The notes under the pieces are model-generated. The model made no database searches. It saw only the letters and a list, made by a program, of their open reading frames with translations, and was not told the DNA's origin. A DNA stretch of 64,000 nucleotides from contig CAMCWM010000004.1 in the NCBI GenBank assembly GCA_945882215.1, positions 20,259 through 84,258 of the forward strand, given 5' to 3'. The translations under genes and the position numbers were made by a program. Positions 8,789 through 25,600 of this stretch are shown here, one piece after another. Position 1 is the first letter of the stretch. Each line of letters opens with the position of its first letter. Source of the DNA: Akkermansia muciniphila. Lineage in GTDB: Bacteria > Verrucomicrobiota > Verrucomicrobiia > Verrucomicrobiales > Verrucomicrobiaceae.

Positions 8789-10327
8789 ATGCCGCGTGTT
8801 TCCCGTCTCATCCTCATTCTTGGCGACCAGCTCGACTTAAAGTCGGCGGCTTTCGATGACTTTGATCCGCAGATGGACGCTATCTGGATGGCGGAGGTAG
8901 CGGGGGAATCGACCAAGGTGTGGAGCACGAAGCCGCGCATCACGATGTTTCTCACGGCGATGCGGCATTTCCGTGAATCGCGGCGCGAGCGCGGCTGGCA
9001 GGTCATTTATCACGAGATGGGAGCGCATCCGCGTTTTGCGGAGGCGTTGAAGGCGAGTGTGACGAAGCTGAAGCCGCGGACGCTGGTGATGGCTCACGCG
9101 GGCGAGTGGAGTGTGCAGCAGGAGATCGAGAAAATGGCGGCGGAACTGAAGGTGCCGCTTGAGGTGCGCGAGGATCGGCATTTTGTCTGCACCACCGTCG
9201 AGTTCGCGAAGCATGCGGAGGGACGCAAGCAACTGCGGATGGAGTTCTTTTATCGCGAGATGCGGCAGAAGACCGGCTTCCTCATGGAGAAGGACAAGCC
9301 AGTGGGCGGGCAGTGGAACTTCGATCACGACAATCGCGGGTCGTTTGGCAAGGACGGCCCGGGTTTGCGGGTGCCACCACGTCGGTTCAAGCCGGATGCG
9401 ATCACGCAGGAGGTGATCGCGATGGTGAACGAACGTTTCGCGAAGCATCCGGGCACGCTCGACGACTTCGACTGGCCGGTGACGGCGGCGGCGGCGCAAG
9501 TGGCGCTCACCGATTTCATTGAGCACCGGCTGGCGGAGTTTGGGCAGTATCAGGACGCGATGTGGACGAACGAGCCGTGGCTGTATCACTCACGTCTGAG
9601 CGCGGCGATGAATCTGAAGCTACTCGATCCGCGTGAGGTCATCTCCGCCGCAGAGCAGGCGTGGCGTGATGGGAAAGCGCCGCTGGCGGCGGTGGAAGGA
9701 TTCATCCGGCAGATCCTCGGCTGGCGCGAGTATGTGCGCGGCATCTACTGGCGGTTCATGCCGGATTACATTGAGCGAAATGCGATGCAGGCGCACGAAC
9801 CGCTGCCGGAGTTTTATTGGACGGGCGAGACGGACATGAACTGCATGCGCGATTCGATCACGCAGACGCTGCGTTACGGTTATGTGCATCACATCCAGCG
9901 GCTGATGGTCACGGGTTTGTTCGCGCTGCTCTTCGGTGTCGATCCGAAGCGAGTGCATGAATGGTATCTCGCCGTCTATGTGGATGCCGTCGAGTGGGTG
10001 GAACTGCCGAACACGCTGGGCATGTCGCAATACGGCGACGGCGGCGTGATGGCGAGCAAGCCGTATGTGGCGAGCGGCAAATACATCCAGCGCATGAGCA
10101 ATTACTGCTCCGGCTGCCGCTTTGACCCGGCGCAAAGCACGGGGCCAAAGGCCTGCCCGTTCACCACGCTTTATTGGGACTACCTGCTGCAGCATGAGCC
10201 GGTGCTGCGGCAGAACCACCGCATGAGCATGCAGGTGCGCAATCTGGCGCGATTGGATGAATCTCAGCGTGGCGCAATTCAAGAGCAGGCAAAGCAGCTT
10301 CGGGCGGCGTATTCGAAGGCATCATGA
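8789..10327 (+). CDS. FeS-type cryptochrome/photolyase, (6-4) PhrB class
   Basis: 512 residues. The N-terminal antenna domain begins 'RLILILGDQLD', typical of the deoxyribodipyrimidine photolyase-related family (FeS-BCP, prokaryotic (6-4) photolyases such as Agrobacterium PhrB). The C-terminal FAD-binding helical domain contains 'GWREYVRGIYWRFMPDY' and the four cysteines expected for the 4Fe-4S cluster: one in 'DMNCMRDS' (about 352), two in 'NYCSGC' (about 438-441), and one in 'KACPF' (about 454). It repairs UV photoproducts in cytoplasmic DNA using light. The stop overlaps the tspO start in an ATGA, so it leads a four-gene operon. Confidence 0.92.
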   Translation: MPRVSRLILILGDQLDLKSAAFDDFDPQMDAIWMAEVAGESTKVWSTKPRITMFLTAMRHFRESRRERGWQVIYHEMGAHPRFAEALKASVTKLKPRTLVMAHAGEWSVQQEIEKMAAELKVPLEVREDRHFVCTTVEFAKHAEGRKQLRMEFFYREMRQKTGFLMEKDKPVGGQWNFDHDNRGSFGKDGPGLRVPPRRFKPDAITQEVIAMVNERFAKHPGTLDDFDWPVTAAAAQVALTDFIEHRLAEFGQYQDAMWTNEPWLYHSRLSAAMNLKLLDPREVISAAEQAWRDGKAPLAAVEGFIRQILGWREYVRGIYWRFMPDYIERNAMQAHEPLPEFYWTGETDMNCMRDSITQTLRYGYVHHIQRLMVTGLFALLFGVDPKRVHEWYLAVYVDAVEWVELPNTLGMSQYGDGGVMASKPYVASGKYIQRMSNYCSGCRFDPAQSTGPKACPFTTLYWDYLLQHEPVLRQNHRMSMQVRNLARLDESQRGAIQEQAKQLRAAYSKAS

Positions 10328-10800
10328 GCGAACCACCCTCCAAACTGCATCAAGGCCTGGCGCTGGCCGGATTCATCGTCATCACCTTCTGTGCGCCGCT
10401 TCTGAGTGTCGGCTCCATGCCTGGAACCTGGTATGCGGCATTAAACAAGCCTGAGTGGAATCCGCCGGCGTGGCTGTTTGGCCCGGCGTGGACGCTGCTT
10501 TACACGCTGATGGCGGTGGCGGCGTGGTTGGTGTGGAAGCGTGTGGGTTTATCGAAGCCCCTGGCGCTCTACTTCGTGCAACTGGCGCTCAATGCGGCGT
10601 GGACGCCGATTTTCTTCGGCGCGCATCAGCTTGGCTGGGCGCTGATTGAGATCGTGGCGCTGTGGATCGCGATTTTGCTGACGCTGCTGAGTTTTCGTCG
10701 GGTGAGCACGGCGGCCGGATGGCTGTTCGTGCCGTATCTGGCCTGGGTCACGTTTGCGACGGCCCTGAACTTCACGCTTTGGAGACTGAATCCCTCATGA
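10324..10800 (+). CDS. tspO: TspO/MBR family tryptophan-rich sensory protein
   Basis: 158 residues, five predicted membrane helices. Hallmarks are 'WYAALNKPEWNPPAWLFGPAW' shortened to its core 'PEWNPPAWLFGPAWT' (about 40-55), 'LYTLMAVAAWLVWK', and 'LNAAWTPIFF' with the family Trp/Asn residues. TspO binds porphyrins and other tetrapyrroles and is linked to light and oxidative stress responses. Both ends overlap neighbours in ATGA motifs, showing tight translational coupling between the photolyase and the SDR. Confidence 0.93.
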   Translation: MSEPPSKLHQGLALAGFIVITFCAPLLSVGSMPGTWYAALNKPEWNPPAWLFGPAWTLLYTLMAVAAWLVWKRVGLSKPLALYFVQLALNAAWTPIFFGAHQLGWALIEIVALWIAILLTLLSFRRVSTAAGWLFVPYLAWVTFATALNFTLWRLNPS

Positions 10801-11606
10801 ATCAAAAGAACTGGCTGATCACCGGATGTTCGAGCGGCTTTGGCCGTGCCATCACCGAAGCGGCGCTGGCCGCCGGGCAGCGCGTCATCGCCACGGCGCG
10901 GGATGTGCGAAGCATTGCTGATCTCGAAAGCAATGCGTGCCGAGTTCTGACGCTGGATGTCACGGATGCGGAGAATGTGCGCGAGGTCACCGCGGCGGCG
11001 GGGCCGCTGGATGTGATCGTGAACAACGCGGGCTATGGCTTGATCGGCGCGGTCGAGGAATGCAGCGACGAGCAGATCCGCCGAAATGTGGAGACGAATT
11101 TCTTTGGACCGTTGAATGTGATCCGCGCGGCGCTGCCGGGGCTGCGGGCGCAACGTAGCGGGCATATCGTGAACATCAGCGCGGCGGCGGCGATCTCGAA
11201 CTACGCGGGCTTTGGCATCTACGGCGGTGCGAAGGCGGCGCTGGAGCTGATGAGTGAGAGTTTGCGGCTCGAACTCGCGCCGCTGGGCATCAAGGTGTCG
11301 CTGGTGCAGCCGGGGCCGTTTCGGACGGAGTTCATCGCGCGAGGTTTGGAGAAGGCGGCGACGCAGATCGACGATTATCAGGCGAGTTCGGGCAAGTTTG
11401 CGCGGTTTCTCGACTCGATGAACGGCAAGCAGCCTGGTGATCCTGTGAAGGCTGCGGCGGCGATTGTGAAGCTGGTGCTGGATGGCGAGGCGCCGTTGCA
11501 TCTGCCGCTGGGCAAGTATGTGGTGAAGAAATTCCGAGACAAAGCGGCGGCGTTGACGCGTGAGGCGGAAAAATGGGAGGGCGTCGCTGCCACGACGGAT
11601 TTCTGA
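10797..11606 (+). CDS. Short-chain dehydrogenase/reductase (SDR)
   Basis: 269 residues from the ATG at 10797, which overlaps the tspO stop; upstream in-frame sequence is a shadow of tspO. Classical SDR motifs are present: the nucleotide-binding 'TGCSSGFGRAI' at about 8-18, 'NNAGYG' at about 81, the catalytic Ser region 'GHIVNISAAAAI', and 'YGGAKAALE' holding the YxxxK pair (about 142-146). The C-terminal 'VSLVQPGPFRTEF' is typical of the classical group. The substrate is unknown. SDRs of this type recur beside photolyase, TspO and SRPBCC genes in bacterial light-response clusters. Confidence 0.9.
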   Translation: MNQKNWLITGCSSGFGRAITEAALAAGQRVIATARDVRSIADLESNACRVLTLDVTDAENVREVTAAAGPLDVIVNNAGYGLIGAVEECSDEQIRRNVETNFFGPLNVIRAALPGLRAQRSGHIVNISAAAAISNYAGFGIYGGAKAALELMSESLRLELAPLGIKVSLVQPGPFRTEFIARGLEKAATQIDDYQASSGKFARFLDSMNGKQPGDPVKAAAAIVKLVLDGEAPLHLPLGKYVVKKFRDKAAALTREAEKWEGVAATTDF

Positions 11607-11608
11607 TC

Positions 11609-12073
11609 ATGGCGGTTCACACCTTGCAGACGAAGCAGATCATCAGGGCGAGCATGGAGGAGGCGTGGGCGTTTTTCTCGAACCCTCGCAATCTGGCGAA
11701 GATCACGCCGCCGGAGCTGGGATTTGAAGTGCTGACGCCGGACCTGCCGCCGCAGGTTTACGCGGGGATGATGATCGCGTATCGCGTGCGGCCTTTGCTG
11801 GGGATTCCGATGACCTGGCTGTCAGAAATCACGCTGGTGGAGGAAGGTGTGAGGTTCATCGACGAGCAGCGCGTGGGGCCGTATGCGGTGTGGCATCACG
11901 AGCACCGGTTTCATGACTTGGGCGATGGGCGCGTCGAGATGGAGGACAAAGCGACGTATGTGCTGCCCTTCACGCCGCTGGGGGATCTGGCGCATGGGAT
12001 TCTGGTGAAGCCGCAGCTGGCGAAGATTTTTGCGTTTCGTGAAAAGGCGGTGCGTGAGCTGTTTCCCGGATGA
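11609..12073 (+). CDS. SRPBCC-family protein (START/Bet v1-like fold)
   Basis: 154 residues from the ATG at 11609, two bases after the SDR stop. It starts 'VHTLQTKQIIRASMEEAWAF', shortened core 'ASMEEAWAFFSNPRNL', the usual opening of SRPBCC cell-division-inhibitor-like proteins, and has 'ITPPELGF', 'GIPMTWLSEIT' and 'WHHEHRF' further on. The fold forms a hydrophobic ligand pocket; the ligand here is unknown. It is the last gene of the photolyase operon. Its stop directly abuts the stop of the convergent kinase gene, with no bases in between. Confidence 0.88.
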   Translation: MAVHTLQTKQIIRASMEEAWAFFSNPRNLAKITPPELGFEVLTPDLPPQVYAGMMIAYRVRPLLGIPMTWLSEITLVEEGVRFIDEQRVGPYAVWHHEHRFHDLGDGRVEMEDKATYVLPFTPLGDLAHGILVKPQLAKIFAFREKAVRELFPG

Positions 12074-15688
<3,615 letters not shown>

Positions 15689-15783
15689 GGGCGAAAAGAC
15701 GGAAAATAGTCCGACAGACTAGCAGGGAACGTTCCGACAGGGCAAGACTGTTTCGGGAGGCTTGCAGGTACGCGGGCAGAAGC

Positions 15784-19248
<3,465 letters not shown>

Positions 19249-19344
19249 GGGAAGCGGTGCAATCCACGGTCAGCCTAGCAGGAGATATTCCACGAACGCA
19301 AGCCGGATGTCCGGCATCAAAAACGAACATGGCTTCTTCCCATG

Positions 19345-22300
19345 CTAAGGGAGTTGCGTTGCGATCTCGTCACGCAGCGCTTTCACCTTGAGCGCCTCGT
19401 CGATTTTGCCGGCTTTGGTGAGGTCGATGACATAGGCGTCGAGCGTCTTGAGGTAGATGTCGTAGAGCGGCGCGGCTTTTTTGGCGCGCTCCGCCTCCAG
19501 CTTGCTCAAAGTATCACGGTAGGTGGCGCGCAGCGCTTTTAGCGATGCAGGCGTGTTGGCCGCGTCTTCGGCGGGAACGCCGGAACCTTTCTCGATGGCG
19601 GTCTTTTCGGCGTCAAAGGCGGCTTGATCGCTGGCTTGAGCCGCCGCACGGGCGCGGGCGATGCCGTTGGCGATGTAGCTTTGGTTCAATGCCGCCACGC
19701 CGGCGAGATAAGGCTTTTGCGCGTCTGTTTCGTAGCGGCTTTTGAAGCCGGATTCGAGTTTCGCGAGGTAGGGGTCGCTGGAAACAGAGCTCTGCTGAGT
19801 TCCTCCGACGGCGTTTGCCTCAGGCATGGCTGGTGATGGTGTGGCCGCCGCAGGTGCTGCGGTCTGCGCGGGCGTGTCCCACTCGATCAGATAGCCGCCG
19901 CGGCGGTCCACCAAGCCGACACCATTGGAGCGGATGTCGCCCCAGCCCTTGTTCATGCTGGAAAAGCAGAGGGCGAATTCAATGTCCGAGCCGCCGGGCT
20001 CATTGGCACCCCAGGCGGTGAAGGTGAAGGGCTCGCCGGTGATCCAGGTCCATGTTCGCGTGGGATTGTTGCTGGTGCCGCCGAGCCAGAGCATGCGGCC
20101 TTCCAGCAGTTTGGCGACAAAGGTCTGCAGGACCCATTCATTCTCCTCCTTGCTCGTGATGGTGGCGAGGTGGCCGCCGGCAGACTCTGCCGCCGCCCTG
20201 GCCTCGTCCCAGTCGAGCTTCTCGGGTGAGAATTGATAGCGGTGGCCGCCGAAGGTGAGCACTTCGCCGGGCTTCGCCGTGCTCAGCGATTGCATGGTGA
20301 CGCGATGGAAAGTCACTTCCCGTCCGCCAATGCTCGGGCGGTTCGGATTCTCCCGCACCACGCGCCACGCGGTGCTGAGGCTCAGGCGCGTGATCGCGCC
20401 GCTGTAATGCGCCACCAGGGTGCCGTTGAGGCTGAACTGGATGTCCACGCTGGCGGGCTGGCGGCGCACTTCGACACGCATGAAGGAAAGCTCGCCCGGC
20501 TTGAGTTGGAACGACGTTGAGCAGCCTTTGGCGATTTGTGGCTGCTGCGGATCAAAGCCATCCACCTTGCCCAGCCCGGCCCAGCCGCCGTCGCGGGGCC
20601 AAATCCAGCAGGTCGTGCGGCGCTGGATGCCCACGGGGATGCAAAGGCCGACGTCGTTGAAGGAATGCGTGACGTTGGTGAACCACGCCTCGATGGCATA
20701 ATCCTGCGATGTGGGCATTGGAAGCTCCACGGTGCTCTTGTAGGGGCCGGGTTCTTTCGCGGGCTTGACCTGGATGCCGGTGGCGTCGCGCGTCCACTGA
20801 TAGTCGGCATCCGTCGGAAAGGACACCTTCGCCAGCGCATCGATGACACCCGGCTCCAAAGGCGCGGCGAGAGTTTTTTGGCGTTCCGCGAGTTCTTTGC
20901 CCCGGCTCATCAGCGGCGAGACGGGTGCCTCTGCAACGGAAGGTGGCGGTGGTTCAGGAGCCTGCGCCGGAGCAGCGGCCAGAGTGGATGGAGCGCCGGG
21001 CGCGCGCAATTCCGCCTGATGGAAAAGGATGTGGCCGCCCCAGCCGCCGATACCGGGCAGCCTGCCATTCTTCGAGGCGTAGTCTCCGTCAATTTTCAGG
21101 CGCTTCTGATCTCCGCTCCACTTCAGCACTTCCGCGCCGTCGATCGAAGCACGGAGCGAGCCCTTGCGAACTTCCACGAGGCTGCGGTAACGTCTTCCCG
21201 GCTGTAATCGAGGCCGCATCACTTTGGCCTCGGTGCGGGCGGGCGCGTCCATCTTCACACCGTCAAGGTTGGGGCCAAAGCCAAAGCTAGTGGGATCGCC
21301 ACTGCCAAAACCCATCTTCCACAGGACACTGCCTCCTCCTGGCAGCGGGATGATCTGGCTGGCTTCGAGGAATCCGCCACGAAGTGTGAACTCGATTTCA
21401 AAATCGTATTCCTCAGGCGGTTCGTGGTTGAAAAACAGCATCTGCGGACCCGGGCTTTGCCTCAACAGCAGGCCTGCGGGCGTTTTTTCCCACTGGCCTC
21501 TCAACGCATCGCGTTTCACATCGACAATGTCGAGGAGGTTCACCGGTTTGGCGGTGGCTTCGACAGATTTCGCGCTGGGTTCGCCTTGTGCAGATGCAGT
21601 CGTTTTATTCACCGGCTTTGTGCCCCCTGAAAAAACGAACAGCGCCACCAGCACACCAATCACCAAGGCTGCGACGCCGTAGATCATCGCATCGTTGGAT
21701 TTCTTCTTCACCGGTGGCGTGTGTGAAGCTGGCTTTGCTTGCGCCAGCGGCATCGGCTTGGAAGAACGCGCTTCTTTTTGCGGTTGAGCGCTGCCGGCGG
21801 CCGGTTGCTGCGCCGGAATGGTCTGCACGCCGGTTTGCGCCAGCGGCATGGTGAGGATCACGTCGAGATCGCGGCGGATCTCCATCGCGTCCTGATAGCG
21901 CTGGTCGCGGTCTGTCTGCATCGCCTTCAGGATGACCTGGTCGTAGCGCGGATCGCATTGCACCTTCTCGCTCGGCAGCGCCCACATGCCGCGCGGGATT
22001 TCGCCGGTGAGCATCTGGTAAAGCATCACACCCACCGCATACAAATCAGCGCGTCCGTCCACGACCATGCCAGGAGCGAGTGCTTCCGGTGCCACGAAGT
22101 CGGGCGTGCCCATCGCTGTGTTCGTTTTCGTCAGGCCGCGTCCCGTGTCGCTCTGCTTCGCCAGGCCGAAGTCGGCGACTTTCACCGTGCCCTCCTGGTT
22201 CATGAGGATGTTCGCCGGTTTGATGTCGCGGTGGATGACGCCGTTCTTGTGCGCGTAGCCGAGCGCGTCGCACACATGCGCGGTGATCGCCAGCGCGTGG

Positions 22301-22689
22301 TCTGGCGGCAGTTTTCCCTGCGAGCGGATCATTTGCGACACGTCGGTGCCGTTGATGAACTCCATCACGATATAGAGCAGCCCGGTCTGCGTCTCGCCGA
22401 AGTCGTACACCTTGACGATGCCAGGATGATTCATCTTGGCCATCGTGCGCGCCTCGTTCTTGAAGCGCTCGGCGAAGTTTGCCTCCAGATCGTCGATCAA
22501 ATCTCCCGGCAGCACTTTGATCGCCACGCTGCGCTGCAAGGAGACCTGCCGGGCCTTGTACACCGCGCCCATGCCGCCGCGACCGAGCAGGCACTCGAAT
22601 TGATACTGCGGCAGCATGGCCTGCATCTCCTCCAGCGTCGGCGGCTGCCAGCCTTTGGAGGGTTTGGAACTGGAGGATGCGGAGCTCAT
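19345..22689 (-). CDS. Membrane Ser/Thr kinase C: kinase - TM - two LamG-like - C-type lectin - helical module
   Basis: 1114 residues, the shortest of the six. The kinase domain is complete (LLGRGGMGAVYKA, VAIK, HRDIKPANIL, DFGLAK). A TM at about 330-355 ends in 'VALFVFSGG'. The exterior carries a LamG-like domain (about 383-563, closest to the one in kinase E: PEEYDFEIEFTL, VEVRKGSLRA), a second unrelated beta-rich domain (about 613-801), a C-type lectin-like domain (about 808-936) placed after rather than before the LamG parts, and the helical module at the C-terminus (about 971-1114). The start lies 4 bp after the stop of kinase D, so D and C are probably co-transcribed. Confidence 0.92.
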   Translation of the reverse strand: MSSASSSSKPSKGWQPPTLEEMQAMLPQYQFECLLGRGGMGAVYKARQVSLQRSVAIKVLPGDLIDDLEANFAERFKNEARTMAKMNHPGIVKVYDFGETQTGLLYIVMEFINGTDVSQMIRSQGKLPPDHALAITAHVCDALGYAHKNGVIHRDIKPANILMNQEGTVKVADFGLAKQSDTGRGLTKTNTAMGTPDFVAPEALAPGMVVDGRADLYAVGVMLYQMLTGEIPRGMWALPSEKVQCDPRYDQVILKAMQTDRDQRYQDAMEIRRDLDVILTMPLAQTGVQTIPAQQPAAGSAQPQKEARSSKPMPLAQAKPASHTPPVKKKSNDAMIYGVAALVIGVLVALFVFSGGTKPVNKTTASAQGEPSAKSVEATAKPVNLLDIVDVKRDALRGQWEKTPAGLLLRQSPGPQMLFFNHEPPEEYDFEIEFTLRGGFLEASQIIPLPGGGSVLWKMGFGSGDPTSFGFGPNLDGVKMDAPARTEAKVMRPRLQPGRRYRSLVEVRKGSLRASIDGAEVLKWSGDQKRLKIDGDYASKNGRLPGIGGWGGHILFHQAELRAPGAPSTLAAAPAQAPEPPPPSVAEAPVSPLMSRGKELAERQKTLAAPLEPGVIDALAKVSFPTDADYQWTRDATGIQVKPAKEPGPYKSTVELPMPTSQDYAIEAWFTNVTHSFNDVGLCIPVGIQRRTTCWIWPRDGGWAGLGKVDGFDPQQPQIAKGCSTSFQLKPGELSFMRVEVRRQPASVDIQFSLNGTLVAHYSGAITRLSLSTAWRVVRENPNRPSIGGREVTFHRVTMQSLSTAKPGEVLTFGGHRYQFSPEKLDWDEARAAAESAGGHLATITSKEENEWVLQTFVAKLLEGRMLWLGGTSNNPTRTWTWITGEPFTFTAWGANEPGGSDIEFALCFSSMNKGWGDIRSNGVGLVDRRGGYLIEWDTPAQTAAPAAATPSPAMPEANAVGGTQQSSVSSDPYLAKLESGFKSRYETDAQKPYLAGVAALNQSYIANGIARARAAAQASDQAAFDAEKTAIEKGSGVPAEDAANTPASLKALRATYRDTLSKLEAERAKKAAPLYDIYLKTLDAYVIDLTKAGKIDEALKVKALRDEIATQLP

Positions 22690-22693
22690 GACG

Positions 22694-25600
22694 TCAGGGG
22701 GCTTTCTTTGAGATCTCGATCACCACACGGAAGCCGGTGAAGTGGCGAGTAAGATCGGGAGCGTCAAAATACCGGTGTGACGACAGCAGGTTGGTGCCAG
22801 TTTCCATGAACGAACCGCCACGCAGCACCCGGTTTGTCTGCGTCACGTTCAGCCAGTCCTCCACCCACTCCAGCGCATTCCCGCCCATGTCATGGAGTCC
22901 GAGTTTGTTCGGCTTGAAACTCATCACGGGTGACGTGGTGGCAAAACCGTCATTGTAACCTTCGATGTATCCAAGGCTGGGAAACTGGGCGTGTGAAGCC
23001 ATGTCGCTGAAGTTCCCGGCCTGATCGCTGGTTTTTGGCGGATAGTCGCCGCCCCAGGGATATTCTGTCCGCTGCTGGTCGCTCAGCATCTGGGGCGTGG
23101 TGTCCTTGGTTCGTCTCTCATAACGCCCCAATCCTGCGGCAATGCTCCACTCCTCGTCAGTTGGCAGACGGTACGTTTTCCCTTCCTTCTTGCCGAGCCA
23201 GGCACAGAATGCCTGCGCTTCCGGCCACCGGACGCCCACCACCGGATGATCGTCCTTGTCTCCGCACGGAATGCCATTTTGGCCGGCGTTCTTCCAGTCT
23301 TCCCTGACTCCAGGATTTTCCGCCGCAAAGGCGGCGTAGTCCTGCCGCCGTGTCTCGTGGATGCAGAACAAGACATTGGTTCCCTTCACGAGGATGAACT
23401 TCATGCCAAGGCTGTTGACGAGGCCATCTTTTGAGACTGCCGCAGTTGAGATGACCGCCTGGGCGGCTGGTCCTGCGGCGGCCTTCATGTCACGCAAGGT
23501 CTGGACTTGTTTCGCCTCAGCCACCTTGCCCGACTTGGTGAGCTCGGCGGCGTAATCATCGAGCGCTTTGAGATAGATGTTCATGAGCGGTGCTGCCTTG
23601 GCATCGCGTTCGGTGGCGAGCTTGGCGCGGGCGGTCCGATAGGTGGCGCGGAGTTTTTTGAGCGATTCAGGCGTGTCTGCCGCGTCCTCGGCGGGCACAT
23701 CGCTGTCTTTTTCGACCAGCGCTTTTTCCTGGTCGAACTGCAGCACTTCTGGAAGAACGCCCTTCGCCTGCGCTGCTGCGCGCGCCTTGCTGATGCCGTT
23801 GGCGATGTAGCTTTGATTCAGGGATGCCAGCGCTGTCTCGAAGGGCTTCTGCGCGTCCGTTTGATAACGAGCCTGGAATCCGGACTCCAGTTTGGCGAGG
23901 TAAGAATCCGTTGCGGACATGAGAGCAGTTTTCTCCGCGAGCACATCCACCGGCCGGTATGCGGCCTCATGCACCGTGATGAGGCCGCCACAGACGCCGA
24001 TGCCGATGATCGGCTCCTTGTATTTCGCTGATTGGAAGAAAGGCTGCTGGACTTGCCCCATTGGCAGCGCCCCGTCACTCTCGACCAAGAGCCGTCCGTC
24101 ATAGCGGACGTTCAGATGGCTCTCACGCACTTCAATGAGCACTTCACGGATGACCTTGTCGGGCGGGAACCATGCCGGGCCTGAGTTCTTGGGGCCGGCT
24201 GTTTTTGCTCCAAACAACTGAAAACCGTAACCTCCATCGACATAGAGCACGGGTGTTTCGCTGCCACGCCGGAAAGGCATGACTATGGCCGCGCCGGGCT
24301 TGTTTCTGCTGAGGCGGTAACGCAGGTCGTAATTGAGAGGCGGATCGGGAACCGGGAACACAAACGAGTTGTGTCCGTTTGGCGTGGTGGCGGAGTTGGG
24401 TTCCGCCGGGCTTTGCAGGACGCCATCAGTGAGGGACCATGGCAACTGCAGCGAATCGCGCTGCACGTCCGCCCTGGCGAGGAGGTCGATCCAGCCGGTG
24501 GGTGGTGCTGGTGCAGGTGATTCTGACGTTTTCACTGCCGGCGTGGGTGCGGCAGCCATGGTGGATGGCGTCCCCTCGTTGGAAACCAGGCGGAACGAGT
24601 GGAGAGTGATCGGCGGACCACCCTTGGTCTCACCACCGAGGCAGATGGAACCCCGCAGCGGACTCATGTCCGACCAGAATCGCCACTCTGTCACGCCGTT
24701 GCCAGTGAACTCCGTGACAGGTTTGTCGTTGAGCGTGACCGTGAAACGCGCAGCAGTGCCGGAACGCTCGCTTTTCACTCGCAACCGGTTCGTTTCACCG
24801 CCGGGCTTTGGAGGATGACGATGCGGCTGGCGGTTGTTGTCGAAAAAGCACACCATCTGGTCCGGATGGAACTGCAGCGAACACCAACCACCCGGAGCAG
24901 GCAGGAAGAGCTTCAGGTAGCCGAGGTTATCCGCGTGAAAGGCATACTCCAGCTCCAGTTCATGGTTGTCTCCGGGCTTTAGCGGCAGGGCCAGCAATTG
25001 CAGATCATTCAACTTCGTGTCAGAGAGGACGAGATGCTCACCGCTGAACTCCCACGATGAGCGGCTGCCCTTCTTTGTCAGATCCCCTGGCAAGGACAGG
25101 CCGGAGAAACGTTGAGAGGCGTCCGAAGGAGCGGCAGTTGTGGCTGCAACGGGAGAAGTCATGACCTTTGCCGCCTCAGGCACACTGCCGTCGATCTCCG
25201 CCGTCTCCATGCTGATAATCTCGATGCCCGGCCCCGCGTAGATCGCCGGATACCCGTCTGGAAACGACGCATCCTCGGCGCTGGCGAGCATTTGGCCGTC
25301 AAAAAAGAACGTCAGGCGGTTGCCGACCGCGTAAAGCTCCGCGCTGTGCTCCACATTGGTTCCCGCCAGCGGCTGGCTCGAAAAGTTGGAAAGCGTGCGT
25401 CGCCTGTCCTCTGCGGAAAGAGTATGCAGATGGCCTCTTAGTTTGTCGTCGGCCCACATGGTCACCACATAGCGCCGTCCTTTCTCCTGAGGCTGCATGC
25501 GCTGGATCAGATCGAAGAACTGTCCTTTCTTCTGGGAACGAAAGCGTGCGCGAATGCCCGCATTGGGGCCGATTTGCGGAAATTGACGCATGGAGAGGTT

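Noticed and set aside
22694..23430. Diversity-generating retroelement target in the FGE domain
   Set aside because: No reverse transcriptase, template repeat or accessory gene was found in the 64 kb, and no second copy of the 3' end is visible.
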